DNA from: TA-20 sp035935115
GTDB lineage: Archaea > Thermoproteota > Nitrososphaeria > Nitrososphaerales > Nitrosopumilaceae
Length of the DNA: 64,000 nucleotides
Direction of reading: 5' to 3'
Assembly (NCBI GenBank): GCA_035935115.1
Contig: DASYXK010000005.1
Location: forward strand, 1 to 64,000
Shown: positions 34,658-43,271 of the stretch, piece by piece
How positions within the stretch are numbered: position 1 is the first letter of the stretch
Layout: each line of letters begins with the position of its first letter
Translations under genes and position numbers: made by a program
Notes under the pieces: model-generated
What the model was told of the DNA's origin: nothing
The model's database searches: none
Seen by the model: only the letters and a program-made list of their open reading frames with translations

Positions 34658-35871
34658 GATTTTTTTGTCATTGCGCTAACTAGAGATACCACATCCCTGT
34701 CACGCAATTGATAACCAGTAGGCAATCTCACTCCATATCTTACATCTTTTGCATACAATAATCCCTTTGTTAAATCAGAATGTATCTCCTTTGCCAAATC
34801 CTCTACTGTGGAACCATCTTTCATTAAGATAAGATCTGGCAATATTCTTCCTTTTTTGTCTGATAGTTTTTCAGGATTTGCTACAGGATATATTGAATTC
34901 ATTTTTAACAACTTGAAGACAGTTACATTAATTGCAAACTGAACACCTGTCCTCATGTACTCACCTAGTATACCTTGTGTAATGAAATTCAATGCTTCTA
35001 GTTGTTTTTCGTTTAATTCATTTTTGTGTAGAATTTCAAATTGCTCTGAACCGGGAATGTACTTTATGAGGCCTTTTTGTTCTGCCCTTCGTAAAGAAAG
35101 CTCACTATCTGCACTTGCAGGAATAATTATAGTATCAACGTATTTTTCCCGTAATCTATCAAAGTTTTTGTCTGCACTAGGCAAGTCAATCTTGTTTGCA
35201 ACTATCAAAGTGGGTTTAGAAATATGGCGTAAGCGTGCGGCAAATTTTTTACTATCATGCATATCAAAATTATCAAAATCTTTGTTTTCTAGACCAGTTA
35301 TCTTTAGTGCCTCTTTTACATGACTTTCTTTTACTCCAATTCCCCGAAATACATCTGCCAAGGCAGTCAATGGTTCTGTTTCTGAATGAATTAGTTTTGA
35401 AATTTTATCTCTGTTACCCTCAAGAAGTTTAAGATACCACATTATCAATTCTTCTTCAATGTCTGAAACATCAGCAATAGGATCACCATTTCCTACATCT
35501 GTAATCTTTCCAGAAGCATCAACACTTCCTGAAACATCAACAATGTGCAATAATGCATCAGATTGAGTTGCAACTGACAGGAATTGATTACCTAATCCTT
35601 TTCCAGCCCAAGCATCTTTTATCAAACCTGGAAGGTCGATTAGTTCAACGGGAATAAAGCGCCAGCCATCTAGACATTTTGAATTTTGAGGTTCGTCTTG
35701 AACATTAAATTCGGTGTGAACGCATGGAGTTATTGCATTACCCATAGCCCTTTCTGGTTTTTTTGTTGTAAATGGATAAGTAGAGATTTCAGAATGGGAA
35801 AGAGTGGCAGCATTAAAAAATGTAGTCTTACCGGTATTGGTCTTACCAATAAGGCCAATTCTAATTGGCAT
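34654..35871 (-). CDS. YchF/Obg-related GTP-binding protein with TGS domain
   Basis: 405 residues. G1 motif GKTNTGKTTFFNAA, G3 DLPG, and G4 in ANKIDLPSADK, followed by a helical insert and a C-terminal TGS-like domain (about 320-400). The long form is the archaeal member of the YchF/Obg group, thought to act with ribosomes. The G4 reads NKID, as in true GTPases, rather than the altered motif of ATP-preferring YchF, so GTP is the more likely nucleotide. ATG 35871. Confidence 0.88.
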   Translation of the reverse strand: MPIRIGLIGKTNTGKTTFFNAATLSHSEISTYPFTTKKPERAMGNAITPCVHTEFNVQDEPQNSKCLDGWRFIPVELIDLPGLIKDAWAGKGLGNQFLSVATQSDALLHIVDVSGSVDASGKITDVGNGDPIADVSDIEEELIMWYLKLLEGNRDKISKLIHSETEPLTALADVFRGIGVKESHVKEALKITGLENKDFDNFDMHDSKKFAARLRHISKPTLIVANKIDLPSADKNFDRLREKYVDTIIIPASADSELSLRRAEQKGLIKYIPGSEQFEILHKNELNEKQLEALNFITQGILGEYMRTGVQFAINVTVFKLLKMNSIYPVANPEKLSDKKGRILPDLILMKDGSTVEDLAKEIHSDLTKGLLYAKDVRYGVRLPTGYQLRDRDVVSLVSAMTKKS

Positions 35872-35932
35872 GACTTGATCACAGAAATTTGAATATTTAT
35901 CTCTGCCGAAGAAAACCTAAGTTAGAAAATAT

Positions 35933-36289
35933 TTATTTTTCTTCAAGTTTTCTAGCAGTATTCTTAATTTCATCTACATTCCATGAAATTTCGTCAAGTT
36001 CTTCCTTTGTTAAATTATCATTCCATTTTTCAAGCACAATTTTCAATATCTGTGATGAATTGAATATTATATTCCAATACGGGTGATGTTCAGCAGTAGT
36101 ATAGGCAAGTTCAGAAATTCCTTCCAATCCTGTCTTGGCAAGCACGAGAGAATCAGTTTTTTCACCATATATTCGGATTATGTTTGCTTCCAAATCAGGT
36201 TGAATTTTTACTAGCAAATCTTTTTGTTCAAATGATTTTGCCAATTTAAGAAGAGATTCATAAAATTCAGCAAAAGGAATTTCAGACAT
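35933..36289 (-). CDS. Conserved hypothetical protein
   Basis: 118 residues, soluble, helical ends with a central beta region. No motif I recognise. It starts 3 nt after the stop of the CoA-binding protein gene upstream, so the two are in one operon. Possibly a small thaumarchaeal family. Confidence 0.6.
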   Translation of the reverse strand: MSEIPFAEFYESLLKLAKSFEQKDLLVKIQPDLEANIIRIYGEKTDSLVLAKTGLEGISELAYTTAEHHPYWNIIFNSSQILKIVLEKWNDNLTKEELDEISWNVDEIKNTARKLEEK

Positions 36290-36292
36290 ATC

Positions 36293-36703
36293 TTAAAAGA
36301 GTCTCTGATGTTCTGCTAGCATGCATCTATTAAAAATAACTTCAATGCCAGCTTTTTGTGCTAGAGATTCAGCCTCAACGTTGTGTATTCCTTCCTGCAA
36401 CCATATTACTTTGGGCTTTAGTTTTATGGCTTCATTAATTACAGGCGTGACTTGTTCTGATGGTCTAAACACATCAACAATGTCAATGTGAACAGGTATA
36501 TCAGAAAGTTCAGAATAACATTTCTTGCCTAAAATTTCATTAGTGGTTGGATTTACTGGGATTATGTTGTATCCTTTTTCAGCAAGATATTTTGGCACGT
36601 AATGTGCTGCTTTTTCAGGGTTTTTTGACATTCCAACCACTGCAATATTTTTTAGTTCGTAGAATTTTTTTATCTGTTCATCAGTATGATTATCTTTTTC
36701 CAT
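36293..36703 (-). CDS. CoA-binding protein, YccU family
   Basis: 136-residue single-domain Rossmann protein: NIAVVGMSKNPEKAAHYVPKYL, then GYNIIPVNPTTNEILG and VIWLQEGIHN near the end. The fold is that of the CoA-binding domain of succinyl-CoA synthetase; stand-alone members bind CoA, and their role is poorly defined. ATG 36703. Followed by the 118-residue hypothetical after 3 nt. Confidence 0.9.
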   Translation of the reverse strand: MEKDNHTDEQIKKFYELKNIAVVGMSKNPEKAAHYVPKYLAEKGYNIIPVNPTTNEILGKKCYSELSDIPVHIDIVDVFRPSEQVTPVINEAIKLKPKVIWLQEGIHNVEAESLAQKAGIEVIFNRCMLAEHQRLF

Positions 36704-36776
36704 GCTATGCTTACAATTAATTGGTTTAATATCTTGTCGAAGAACAATTTATAGGTAGATTTTATTTAAAATAAAC

Positions 36777-37331
36777 GTGGAACAAGAACCAAACGATGTC
36801 ATAGTTCTGAGCGCCATATCAAAAGGTGCTAAAAAATTTGATAAAATTATCAAAGTCACCAAAATTTCCAGTAACGAACTTAATGATACACTTCAACGAT
36901 TAGAAAATAGAGAACTGATTGTTCTTGCTGAAAAAAAAGGATTCTTTGGTCCTAAAAAAGAGTTGAGTCTAACTGAAAAGGGCAGCAAAGAATTGGAAAT
37001 AAGAAAATTTGAACTTGAAAAAAATTGGGACAACATGGTCACTGTTTGGAAGAGTGAAGATAAGCAAAAATTACAACAATGCATGGAGGATAATCGTTCA
37101 ATTATTCCTTCAATGATGTTTTTAGGAATAATGGATATGATGATGTTTAGTACTATGATGGGTTTTATGGGCATGGCCATGTCAAGCTTTATTCCTGATA
37201 CTCAAGTGTATGGAGATTCACACATGTCAGACACTGGACATGATATCGGAAGTTCTGATCATAGCGGAGGCGATATGGGTCACGGTGATGGAGGCCCAGG
37301 CGATATGGGCGGCTTTGATGTTAATTTCTAA
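36777..37331 (+). CDS. Winged-helix protein with Met-rich segment and His/Asp/Gly tail
   Basis: 184 residues with a GTG start at 36777. The N-terminal half is a winged helix (KFDKIIKVTKISSNELNDTL, then LTEKGSKELE). A charged helix leads to a very Met-rich hydrophobic stretch (about 112-140, with runs such as MMFLGIMDMMMF) and then a tail rich in His, Asp and Gly. Met and His clusters commonly bind copper or other soft metals, so a metal-responsive regulator is plausible but unproven. The hydrophobic stretch could also be a membrane hairpin. Confidence 0.6.
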   Translation: MEQEPNDVIVLSAISKGAKKFDKIIKVTKISSNELNDTLQRLENRELIVLAEKKGFFGPKKELSLTEKGSKELEIRKFELEKNWDNMVTVWKSEDKQKLQQCMEDNRSIIPSMMFLGIMDMMMFSTMMGFMGMAMSSFIPDTQVYGDSHMSDTGHDIGSSDHSGGDMGHGDGGPGDMGGFDVNF

Positions 37332-37433
37332 ATGAAAAATATAAACTTCTTAACAAGCAAATATCAAACCAAAGAATACGAATCTAAAAGGTTCCTTAAC
37401 CTAACTCATGAATAAAAATAAAAAAGGTTTCTT

Positions 37434-37868
37434 TTAACTACAGCTAAGATCAGCCATTACTTTTGCTATTACAGTGGATGATACCCCTGCAGTAGTAAGA
37501 GTTGCTTTCACACTATCACAAACAGACATTGCTGGCGTTGTTGTTGTTGAAGTGCTGTTCATTGGTGGTGTGGGTGTAGTTGTTGGTGGTGTTGGTGTAG
37601 TTGTTGGTGGTGTGCTAGGAGCTGTAGAACCAGTCTTCTTACCTTTCATCTGTGCTTGAGCAATAGCTTTTTGCATTTTGTCATACTCACCTGGTGCACA
37701 CATATGATCGCCACAAATGTTTGGACCTCCAGGATAGTGTGCAGTATAGTGGTTATCGTTGAAGTTGCTTCGGCTCGTAAGAGCACTTGCGGCAGGAATT
37801 GTAACTGCTGCAATTGATGTCATAAGTACTGATGTAACAAACAGTGCTAACATTAACTTAGACGACAT
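37434..37868 (-). CDS. Small secreted protein with Pro/Thr repeats
   Basis: About 144 residues from ATG 37868. A signal peptide runs to about residue 29 (ends AASA). Next comes a short domain with two Cys (ICGDHMC), a Pro/Thr spacer with repeated PPTTTPT units, and a C-terminal helix region with two Cys (VCDSVKATL and DLSCS). The frame is open to 37937, but the ATG at 37868 directly begins the signal peptide and sits 28 nt from a TATA box, implying a leaderless mRNA. Exported, function unknown. Confidence 0.7.
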   Translation of the reverse strand: MSSKLMLALFVTSVLMTSIAAVTIPAASALTSRSNFNDNHYTAHYPGGPNICGDHMCAPGEYDKMQKAIAQAQMKGKKTGSTAPSTPPTTTPTPPTTTPTPPMNSTSTTTTPAMSVCDSVKATLTTAGVSSTVIAKVMADLSCS

Positions 37869-37871
37869 TAA

Positions 37872-37900
37872 CCTGACTATTGTCAGGCCATATAAAAGAA
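37872..37900 (-). promoter_or_regulatory. TATA box with palindrome upstream of secreted-protein gene
   Basis: A perfect 6-bp inverted repeat, CCTGAC (37872-37877) and GTCAGG (37882-37887), lies between the TATA box (TTTTATA, minus strand, 37891-37897) and the ATG at 37868. This is the position where a repressor would act on a leaderless promoter. Seen directly; the regulator is unknown. Confidence 0.5.
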
Positions 37901-37984
37901 TTGCGTAATTTTTGGTACTTTGATTAGTCATTTTCAAAACAAATAGATACTTTTTAAAATGATATCAGATCTAAGAATTACTTC

Positions 37985-38647
37985 ATGGTTGCAAAAATAG
38001 GTGAAAAAGCCCCTAATCTTAAAATTTCTAATTGGATACAAGGACTGCCAACAAACATAGATAAGGAAAAAGATAATGTCATACTTGTAGAAGTTTTCCA
38101 AGTCAACTGTCCAGGTTGTTTTCTTTATGGAATTCCTCAAGCTATTGACATCTACAACAAGTACCGTAAAGAAGGATTGATTGTACTTGGAATGGCAACA
38201 GCCTTTGAGGATTATGATAAAAATACATTGCAGAACTTGGAACTTTTACTTTCAAAAGGAGAAGTGATCGGAGAAACTCTTAAAGCTCTTGGGCAATATG
38301 GTCACCTGATACAGGAGAATAAATTGCCATACAAAATTCCATTTCCAGTAGGAATGGATTCACTAGTAAAAGAAACAGGAACAATAAATCAAGAACGAAT
38401 ATCCAGTTTCATAGATGCAAATGTTCCTGATTTTAATGCATATGATGAACACTCCAAAGCGGAGATAATTGAGAAAGTCAAGCAATATCTAAAAAGTAAA
38501 GAGTATTCAGCTGAAACTTTTGAAGAATATGCATTGAGGGGAACCCCATCTTCCATCCTCATTGATAAAAAAGGAATATTACGAGATGTTGCCTTTGGCC
38601 AGAATGAATTTCTTGAAGAAAAGATACAGAATTTATTAAAAGAATAA
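37985..38647 (+). CDS. Redoxin / AhpC-TSA-like thioredoxin-fold protein
   Basis: 220 residues of the thioredoxin fold with the redox motif CPGC (VNCPGCFLYGIPQA) at about residues 41-44, and a cis-Pro region GTPSSILIDKKG near the C-terminus. The insertion of about 80 helical residues between them is characteristic of TlpA/redoxin relatives. No signal peptide, so cytoplasmic. Likely a thiol-disulfide reductase; the substrate is unknown. ATG 37985. Confidence 0.8.
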   Translation: MVAKIGEKAPNLKISNWIQGLPTNIDKEKDNVILVEVFQVNCPGCFLYGIPQAIDIYNKYRKEGLIVLGMATAFEDYDKNTLQNLELLLSKGEVIGETLKALGQYGHLIQENKLPYKIPFPVGMDSLVKETGTINQERISSFIDANVPDFNAYDEHSKAEIIEKVKQYLKSKEYSAETFEEYALRGTPSSILIDKKGILRDVAFGQNEFLEEKIQNLLKE

Positions 38648-38689
38648 CAAGAATATAACAATAATTACCCTAACTGTCTTGGGTTTTGT

Positions 38690-39682
38690 GTGTATACCTC
38701 GTTTGACAATACGTCTCTTGTCAAGATAGTTACTCTACTCAAGTCTCACAAATCCGAATACTTATCAGGTCAAGACTTGAGTGATTCTCTAAAGCTAAGT
38801 CGTGCTGCAGTTTGGAAACATATCAAAAAACTGCAATCATTAAGATATGAAATAGATTCAAAACCAAAGTCAGGATACAAACTAATCAAAACAACAGATT
38901 TGCTTCTACCTTGGGAAATAAGTGATGGTCTTGAAACAAAATTCTTGGGTAAAAGAATTTACTATTTTGACATCCTTGATTCTACACAAAATTTTGCAGT
39001 TGAACTTGCTTCAAAAAAAATACAAAGTGGGACATTAGTAATTTCAGAAAAACAGACCCATGGAAGAGGAAGACTGGACAGGAAGTGGGTTTCTCCAAGT
39101 GGCGGTATTTGGTTATCATTGATTTTACACCCAGAGTTTGAGATTTCAGTGTCTATGCTATTTCCTCTGATTACCTCTCTTGCCCTTGCAATTGCAATTG
39201 AAAAAATTTTAAAAATTAAACCAAAATTGAAATGGCCTAATGATGTAACTGTTAACGATAAAAAAGTTGCTGGCATATTGGTTGATGCTTCTATAGAATC
39301 TGGCAAGATTGATTATTTGGTACTTGGTATTGGAATTAACTTCAAAATCAATCCTATTGAAATTGAAAAAATGATCAAGCATACAGCCAATTATTATGGT
39401 GTTACAACTCTTCTTAAGAAAAATGAAAATGTGAATCCTATAAAATTAGTTCAAAGATTTCTTTTAGAACTCGAAAAACTTTATCAGATTTCACTAAAAA
39501 AGGAACCAGCGTTTTTTATACGAGAATGGACAAAGCGATCTTCAACAATAGGAAAATCAATTGCTATCACATTACCAAATGAAACGTTGAGGGGAAAAGT
39601 ACTCAGAATAGACGATGATGGTGCACTAGTCATATCAAATAAAGGCAAAACCCGAAGGGTCATCGTTGGTGATGTAAGATAA
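38690..39682 (+). CDS. birA: Biotin--protein ligase with N-terminal HTH
   Basis: Attaches biotin to the carrier protein of acetyl-CoA/propionyl-CoA carboxylase, the key carboxylase of the 3HP/4HB cycle. 330 residues: an N-terminal winged helix (SDSLKLSRAAVWKHIKKL), the catalytic core with HGRGRLDRKWVSPSGG and LKWPNDV, and a C-terminal SH3-like domain. The HTH suggests it also represses transcription as in bacterial BirA. The start is GTG at 38690. Confidence 0.93.
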   Translation: MYTSFDNTSLVKIVTLLKSHKSEYLSGQDLSDSLKLSRAAVWKHIKKLQSLRYEIDSKPKSGYKLIKTTDLLLPWEISDGLETKFLGKRIYYFDILDSTQNFAVELASKKIQSGTLVISEKQTHGRGRLDRKWVSPSGGIWLSLILHPEFEISVSMLFPLITSLALAIAIEKILKIKPKLKWPNDVTVNDKKVAGILVDASIESGKIDYLVLGIGINFKINPIEIEKMIKHTANYYGVTTLLKKNENVNPIKLVQRFLLELEKLYQISLKKEPAFFIREWTKRSSTIGKSIAITLPNETLRGKVLRIDDDGALVISNKGKTRRVIVGDVR

Positions 39683-39727
39683 GAAATATCTCAAAATTTT
39701 TTATAATTACTAATTCAGAGTATACAG

Positions 39728-40561
39728 ATGAAGATTTGTTGGGCAAACACGGATAATTTTGATGATGCAGATGTTGTCATAATAGGAATTCCAGATGAAT
39801 CAAAATCACATGCACTAAGAAAAGGATCATCTGAAGCGCCAGACAAGATTCGTGAAATTTCTTGTATCAGAGACACATACACCAGAGATGGCCAAACATC
39901 TTTAGGGTTACCAATTTTAGGAATAAAAAAGAAAATTTATGACTATGGGAATGTGAAAAAAACAGAAATAGGAAATGTAATCAATAATATAATTTCAAAA
40001 TCTAAAATTCCAATATCAATAGGTGGCGATCATTCTATTTCTTTAGAAATAATAAAATCAATTTCAAAAAAATTAGGTCCAATTTCTTTGGTTTATTTTG
40101 ATGCCCATCCTGATTTTATTGGTTCTACTCAAAATTATTATGGTTCTGTCTTTTATGATTCATTATCTTACATTGATCTAAAATCCAGCCTACAAATTGG
40201 GATTAGAACCCCAGAGCAAGAAGAAATTGAAAATCTAAAAAAATATGATGTCACTGTAATTACTCCTCTAGATATAGTAAAAAACGGAATAGCGGAAGCA
40301 GAAAAAACCATAATGAATAAGATTGGAAAAAATGTGTATGTATCTTTTGACATGGATGCAGTAGATCCAGCTTATGCGCCTGGAGTATCAGTTCCGGTTC
40401 CAATGGGCCTGCGTAATACTGAAGCAATTTACTTACTCAAATCACTAGCAAAAAGAGCAATTGGTGTAGATATAATGGAGGTGTGTCCAGGGTACGATGT
40501 CAAAGATAGAACATCCCACTTGGCATCAAGAATGATTGCAGAAATAATATCGTCAATTTAA
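39728..40561 (+). CDS. speB: Agmatinase / ureohydrolase family protein
   Basis: 277 residues of the arginase superfamily. Binuclear Mn ligands are seen in GGDHSISLE, YFDAHPD and SFDMDAVDPAYAPG. Agmatinase (agmatine to putrescine + urea) is the usual archaeal role for polyamine synthesis; the sequence alone does not rule out another guanidino substrate. Urea released would be useful to an ammonia oxidiser with urease, but none is seen here. ATG 39728. Confidence 0.87.
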   Translation: MKICWANTDNFDDADVVIIGIPDESKSHALRKGSSEAPDKIREISCIRDTYTRDGQTSLGLPILGIKKKIYDYGNVKKTEIGNVINNIISKSKIPISIGGDHSISLEIIKSISKKLGPISLVYFDAHPDFIGSTQNYYGSVFYDSLSYIDLKSSLQIGIRTPEQEEIENLKKYDVTVITPLDIVKNGIAEAEKTIMNKIGKNVYVSFDMDAVDPAYAPGVSVPVPMGLRNTEAIYLLKSLAKRAIGVDIMEVCPGYDVKDRTSHLASRMIAEIISSI

Positions 40562-40620
40562 TCAAAAAATAATTATGAAACGGCATATACTTTTAACTAG
40601 GGTCATTTCGTAATTTACTA

Positions 40621-41022
40621 ATGTTTTCATATTTTACTATAAAAGATGCAAATGAGATTCTTCCAGTTGTTATTAAAAAATTTAAAAATATTCTCAATAT
40701 AAAAAACGAAGTTTTCAAAATTCAAAGCGAGATGGAAAACAATCCAAAATACATGTCAAGCTTTCAAGATTATGTAATAAAAAAACAGGAACTTAATTCA
40801 GCATTATCCAACTTTTACAAATCCATTGAAGATTTAGAGAAAATGGGTGTGATGCTTAAAAGTGTAGATGAAGGACTGTTAGACTTTCCATCACAGAGGT
40901 TTGAAGAAGAAGTGTGGCTTTGTTGGAAAGAGGGAGAAACTGAAATCAAATTTTGGCATGGAAAAGATGAAGGATTCATGGGAAGAAAACCACTCAGTGT
41001 AAGTGACGAGTCTTTAGTGTAA
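40621..41022 (+). CDS. DUF2203 family protein
   Basis: 133 residues. Typical opening FTIKDANEILPVVIKKF and closing block EEVWLCWKEGETEIKFWHG then GFMGRKPL, which identify DUF2203. Function unknown across the family. It directly abuts the prenyltransferase (stop 41022, ATG 41023), so the two are co-transcribed. Confidence 0.85.
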   Translation: MFSYFTIKDANEILPVVIKKFKNILNIKNEVFKIQSEMENNPKYMSSFQDYVIKKQELNSALSNFYKSIEDLEKMGVMLKSVDEGLLDFPSQRFEEEVWLCWKEGETEIKFWHGKDEGFMGRKPLSVSDESLV

Positions 41023-41910
41023 ATGCTATCTAGTTGGTTTAGAGTAATCAGAATAAAATTTCTTCTTGCCTCAGTGATTGCAGTTTGTCTTGGTCTTGCC
41101 ATAAATTGGTGGCAAAACCAAACCATCGATATTACATATGGCATCTTGACATTTGTTGGAGTTATGGCGTTGCATGCAAGCGTAGATTTGCTTAATGATT
41201 ATTGGGATTTCAAGCGTCACATAGATACAAAGACTCGGAGAACCAAATTCAGCGGAGGCACTGGCGTATTGCCAGAAGGTTTACTGAAACCAAATGATGT
41301 TTACAAAGCTGGCATAATTTTTCTAATCATAGGCTCTGCAGTAGGTGGCTATTTTATTTTTGAAAAAGGAATAACCATTGCAATCATTCTTGCCTTTGCC
41401 ATAATTTCCATTTACTTTTATTCCACAAGAATTGTTGATTCTGGATTAGGCGAAATTTTTGTGGCCATAAAGGGGGCCATGATTGTACTTGGTACATTTT
41501 TTGTACAAACTTCGCATATTACTGCAGAACCAGTACTTGGCGGAATTGTTGTCGGGGTTTTATCTTCCCTAGTATTATTTGTCAATTCATTTCCAGATTT
41601 TGATGCTGACAAAGCCGGTGGTAGAAAAACTCTAGTTATAATGCTAGGTAAAAAAAAGGCAGCTAATGCAGTATGGGTTTTCCCAATTGTTGTATATAGC
41701 ATCATAATATCAGGAATACTCATACATGTACTTCCAATTCTTTCTCTGATAACCTTGCTTACAATTCCATTATTAATGAAATCAGGATTGAGCTTGAAAC
41801 AAAATTTTGATGATCTTGATAAAATCGTTCCAACAATGGGCTCGTTTGTATCATATAGCAGAATAACGGGATTGTTGCTAGTCCTAAGTTTTCTTTTTTT
41901 ATCAAAATAA
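41023..41910 (+). CDS. UbiA-family prenyltransferase (MenA-like)
   Basis: 295 residues with about eight or nine membrane helices. The first Asp-rich motif NDYWDFKRHIDTKTRR and the second, FPDFDADKAGGRKT, are both present. These bind prenyl diphosphate via Mg2+. The pattern resembles 1,4-dihydroxy-2-naphthoate polyprenyltransferase, which would make menaquinone for the respiratory chain; lipid-ether synthases of the same family are an alternative. Start ATG 41023, no spacer to the DUF2203 gene. Confidence 0.85.
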   Translation: MLSSWFRVIRIKFLLASVIAVCLGLAINWWQNQTIDITYGILTFVGVMALHASVDLLNDYWDFKRHIDTKTRRTKFSGGTGVLPEGLLKPNDVYKAGIIFLIIGSAVGGYFIFEKGITIAIILAFAIISIYFYSTRIVDSGLGEIFVAIKGAMIVLGTFFVQTSHITAEPVLGGIVVGVLSSLVLFVNSFPDFDADKAGGRKTLVIMLGKKKAANAVWVFPIVVYSIIISGILIHVLPILSLITLLTIPLLMKSGLSLKQNFDDLDKIVPTMGSFVSYSRITGLLLVLSFLFLSK

Positions 41911-41950
41911 AACACATTACAATTAAATCAACCATGAGAAAAGCCAAGTT

Positions 41951-43057
41951 ATGATTACAGGTTATGCAACGCCAGAAGGTACTTTGAATTTTGCAAAAAG
42001 GAGTCAACTTGTCGCAAAGAACCATTTTAGACCATTTAATGGATTGACTCTTTCGTCAATAGGTATTGGGACCTATCTTGGAAATGTTGACAATGTCACA
42101 GACAATCTCGTAAAGGAAGCTATCAAAAAATCAGTTCTTTCTGCAATAAATGTAGTCGATACTGCAATAAATTATCGTTCCCAGAAAGCAGAAAGATCTG
42201 TAGGCAGAGCAGTATCAGAATTATTAGAAGAAGACAAAGCCAAGCGAGAGGAGTTGTTTATCAGTACAAAAAATGGCTATGTAACAAACGATGGTGATGT
42301 CAATGAAGAATTTTGGCAATACATTCACAATACACTAGTCAAACCAGGCATAATCAAATCCAACGATATTTCTTCTGGATACCATTGTATGACAATACCA
42401 TATCTAGAGCAGCAACTCAACCAAAGTTTGAAGAATCTAGGACTTGGGTGCGTTGATCTAATTTATCTTCACAATGCAGCAGAAGGTCAGCTCCAAGACA
42501 TTTCAAAAGAAGAATTTATGAAGAAATTAAAAGATGTATTCGAATTTTATGAAAAGCAAAGAAAAAGCGGCACTATCAGATATTACGGCATGGCAACCTG
42601 GGACTGCTTTAGAGTACCAAATGAACATCCACAACATATCTTACTATCAGATGTAATTAGACTTGCAAAAGAGGCGGGAGGAAATGAACATGGGTTTAGA
42701 TTTATTCAACTTCCTTACAACATGTATCTTGATCAAGCTTTAATTTTGAAAAATCAAATTGTAAATGGTTTTGAAGCATCAATATTAGAAACTGCAATAA
42801 ATTTAGGAATAGGAGTTTTTGCAAGCGTTCCCTTAATGCAAGCAAAACTTCTCAAACCAAACACAATACCAGAATTTGGAAATCTGCAGAAACCATCACA
42901 CAGAGCATTGCAATTTGTAAGATCTACACCTGGAATAATAGCTCCACTTGTAGGACAGAAAACAGCAGATCATGTTAATGAGAATCTTGAATTAGTTAAA
43001 ACAGAACCATTGTCAAATATAGAATTTACTGAGCTAATCAAGAAGTTATCTTCATAA
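41951..43057 (+). CDS. Aldo/keto reductase family protein
   Basis: 368 residues of the AKR TIM-barrel fold: IGIGTYLGNVD, VVDTAINYRSQKAERSVGRAVSELL (Asp and Tyr of the tetrad), a Lys in FISTKNGYV and a His region in DLIYLHNAAEG. An extra 60-residue segment near the middle makes it longer than usual. The C-terminal nucleotide-binding part is weaker, so cofactor preference is unclear. ATG 41951. Confidence 0.85.
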   Translation: MITGYATPEGTLNFAKRSQLVAKNHFRPFNGLTLSSIGIGTYLGNVDNVTDNLVKEAIKKSVLSAINVVDTAINYRSQKAERSVGRAVSELLEEDKAKREELFISTKNGYVTNDGDVNEEFWQYIHNTLVKPGIIKSNDISSGYHCMTIPYLEQQLNQSLKNLGLGCVDLIYLHNAAEGQLQDISKEEFMKKLKDVFEFYEKQRKSGTIRYYGMATWDCFRVPNEHPQHILLSDVIRLAKEAGGNEHGFRFIQLPYNMYLDQALILKNQIVNGFEASILETAINLGIGVFASVPLMQAKLLKPNTIPEFGNLQKPSHRALQFVRSTPGIIAPLVGQKTADHVNENLELVKTEPLSNIEFTELIKKLSS

Positions 43058-43127
43058 TCATTACAGCTAATTTCACATCATAATATCAACTGTAAGTTTT
43101 AAATAGAAAAGATAATCGAGGTGACAT

Positions 43128-43271
43128 ATGCCAGTAGACCCTGTTTGCGGAATTGAGCTTGACGAGAGCTTGGCGTTAGTACATGAACACAAAGGGAAAA
43201 AGTACTATTTTTGTTGCCATGGATGCAAGCGTATTTTTGTTAAAAAGCCAAACAAGTGGAAAAAAGACTAG
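43128..43271 (+). CDS. YHS-domain protein, 47 aa
   Basis: A short gene with ATG at 43128, preceded by GAGGTGAC. The sequence has DPVCGIEL, YYFCCHGCKR and the FVKKPNKW ending, matching the YHS domain: a Cys-rich metal-binding unit found at the ends of copper ATPases and in stand-alone form. Copper or heavy-metal binding is likely from the family. Its stop overlaps the convergent asparagine-synthase-like gene by 4 nt. Confidence 0.85.
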   Translation: MPVDPVCGIELDESLALVHEHKGKKYYFCCHGCKRIFVKKPNKWKKD

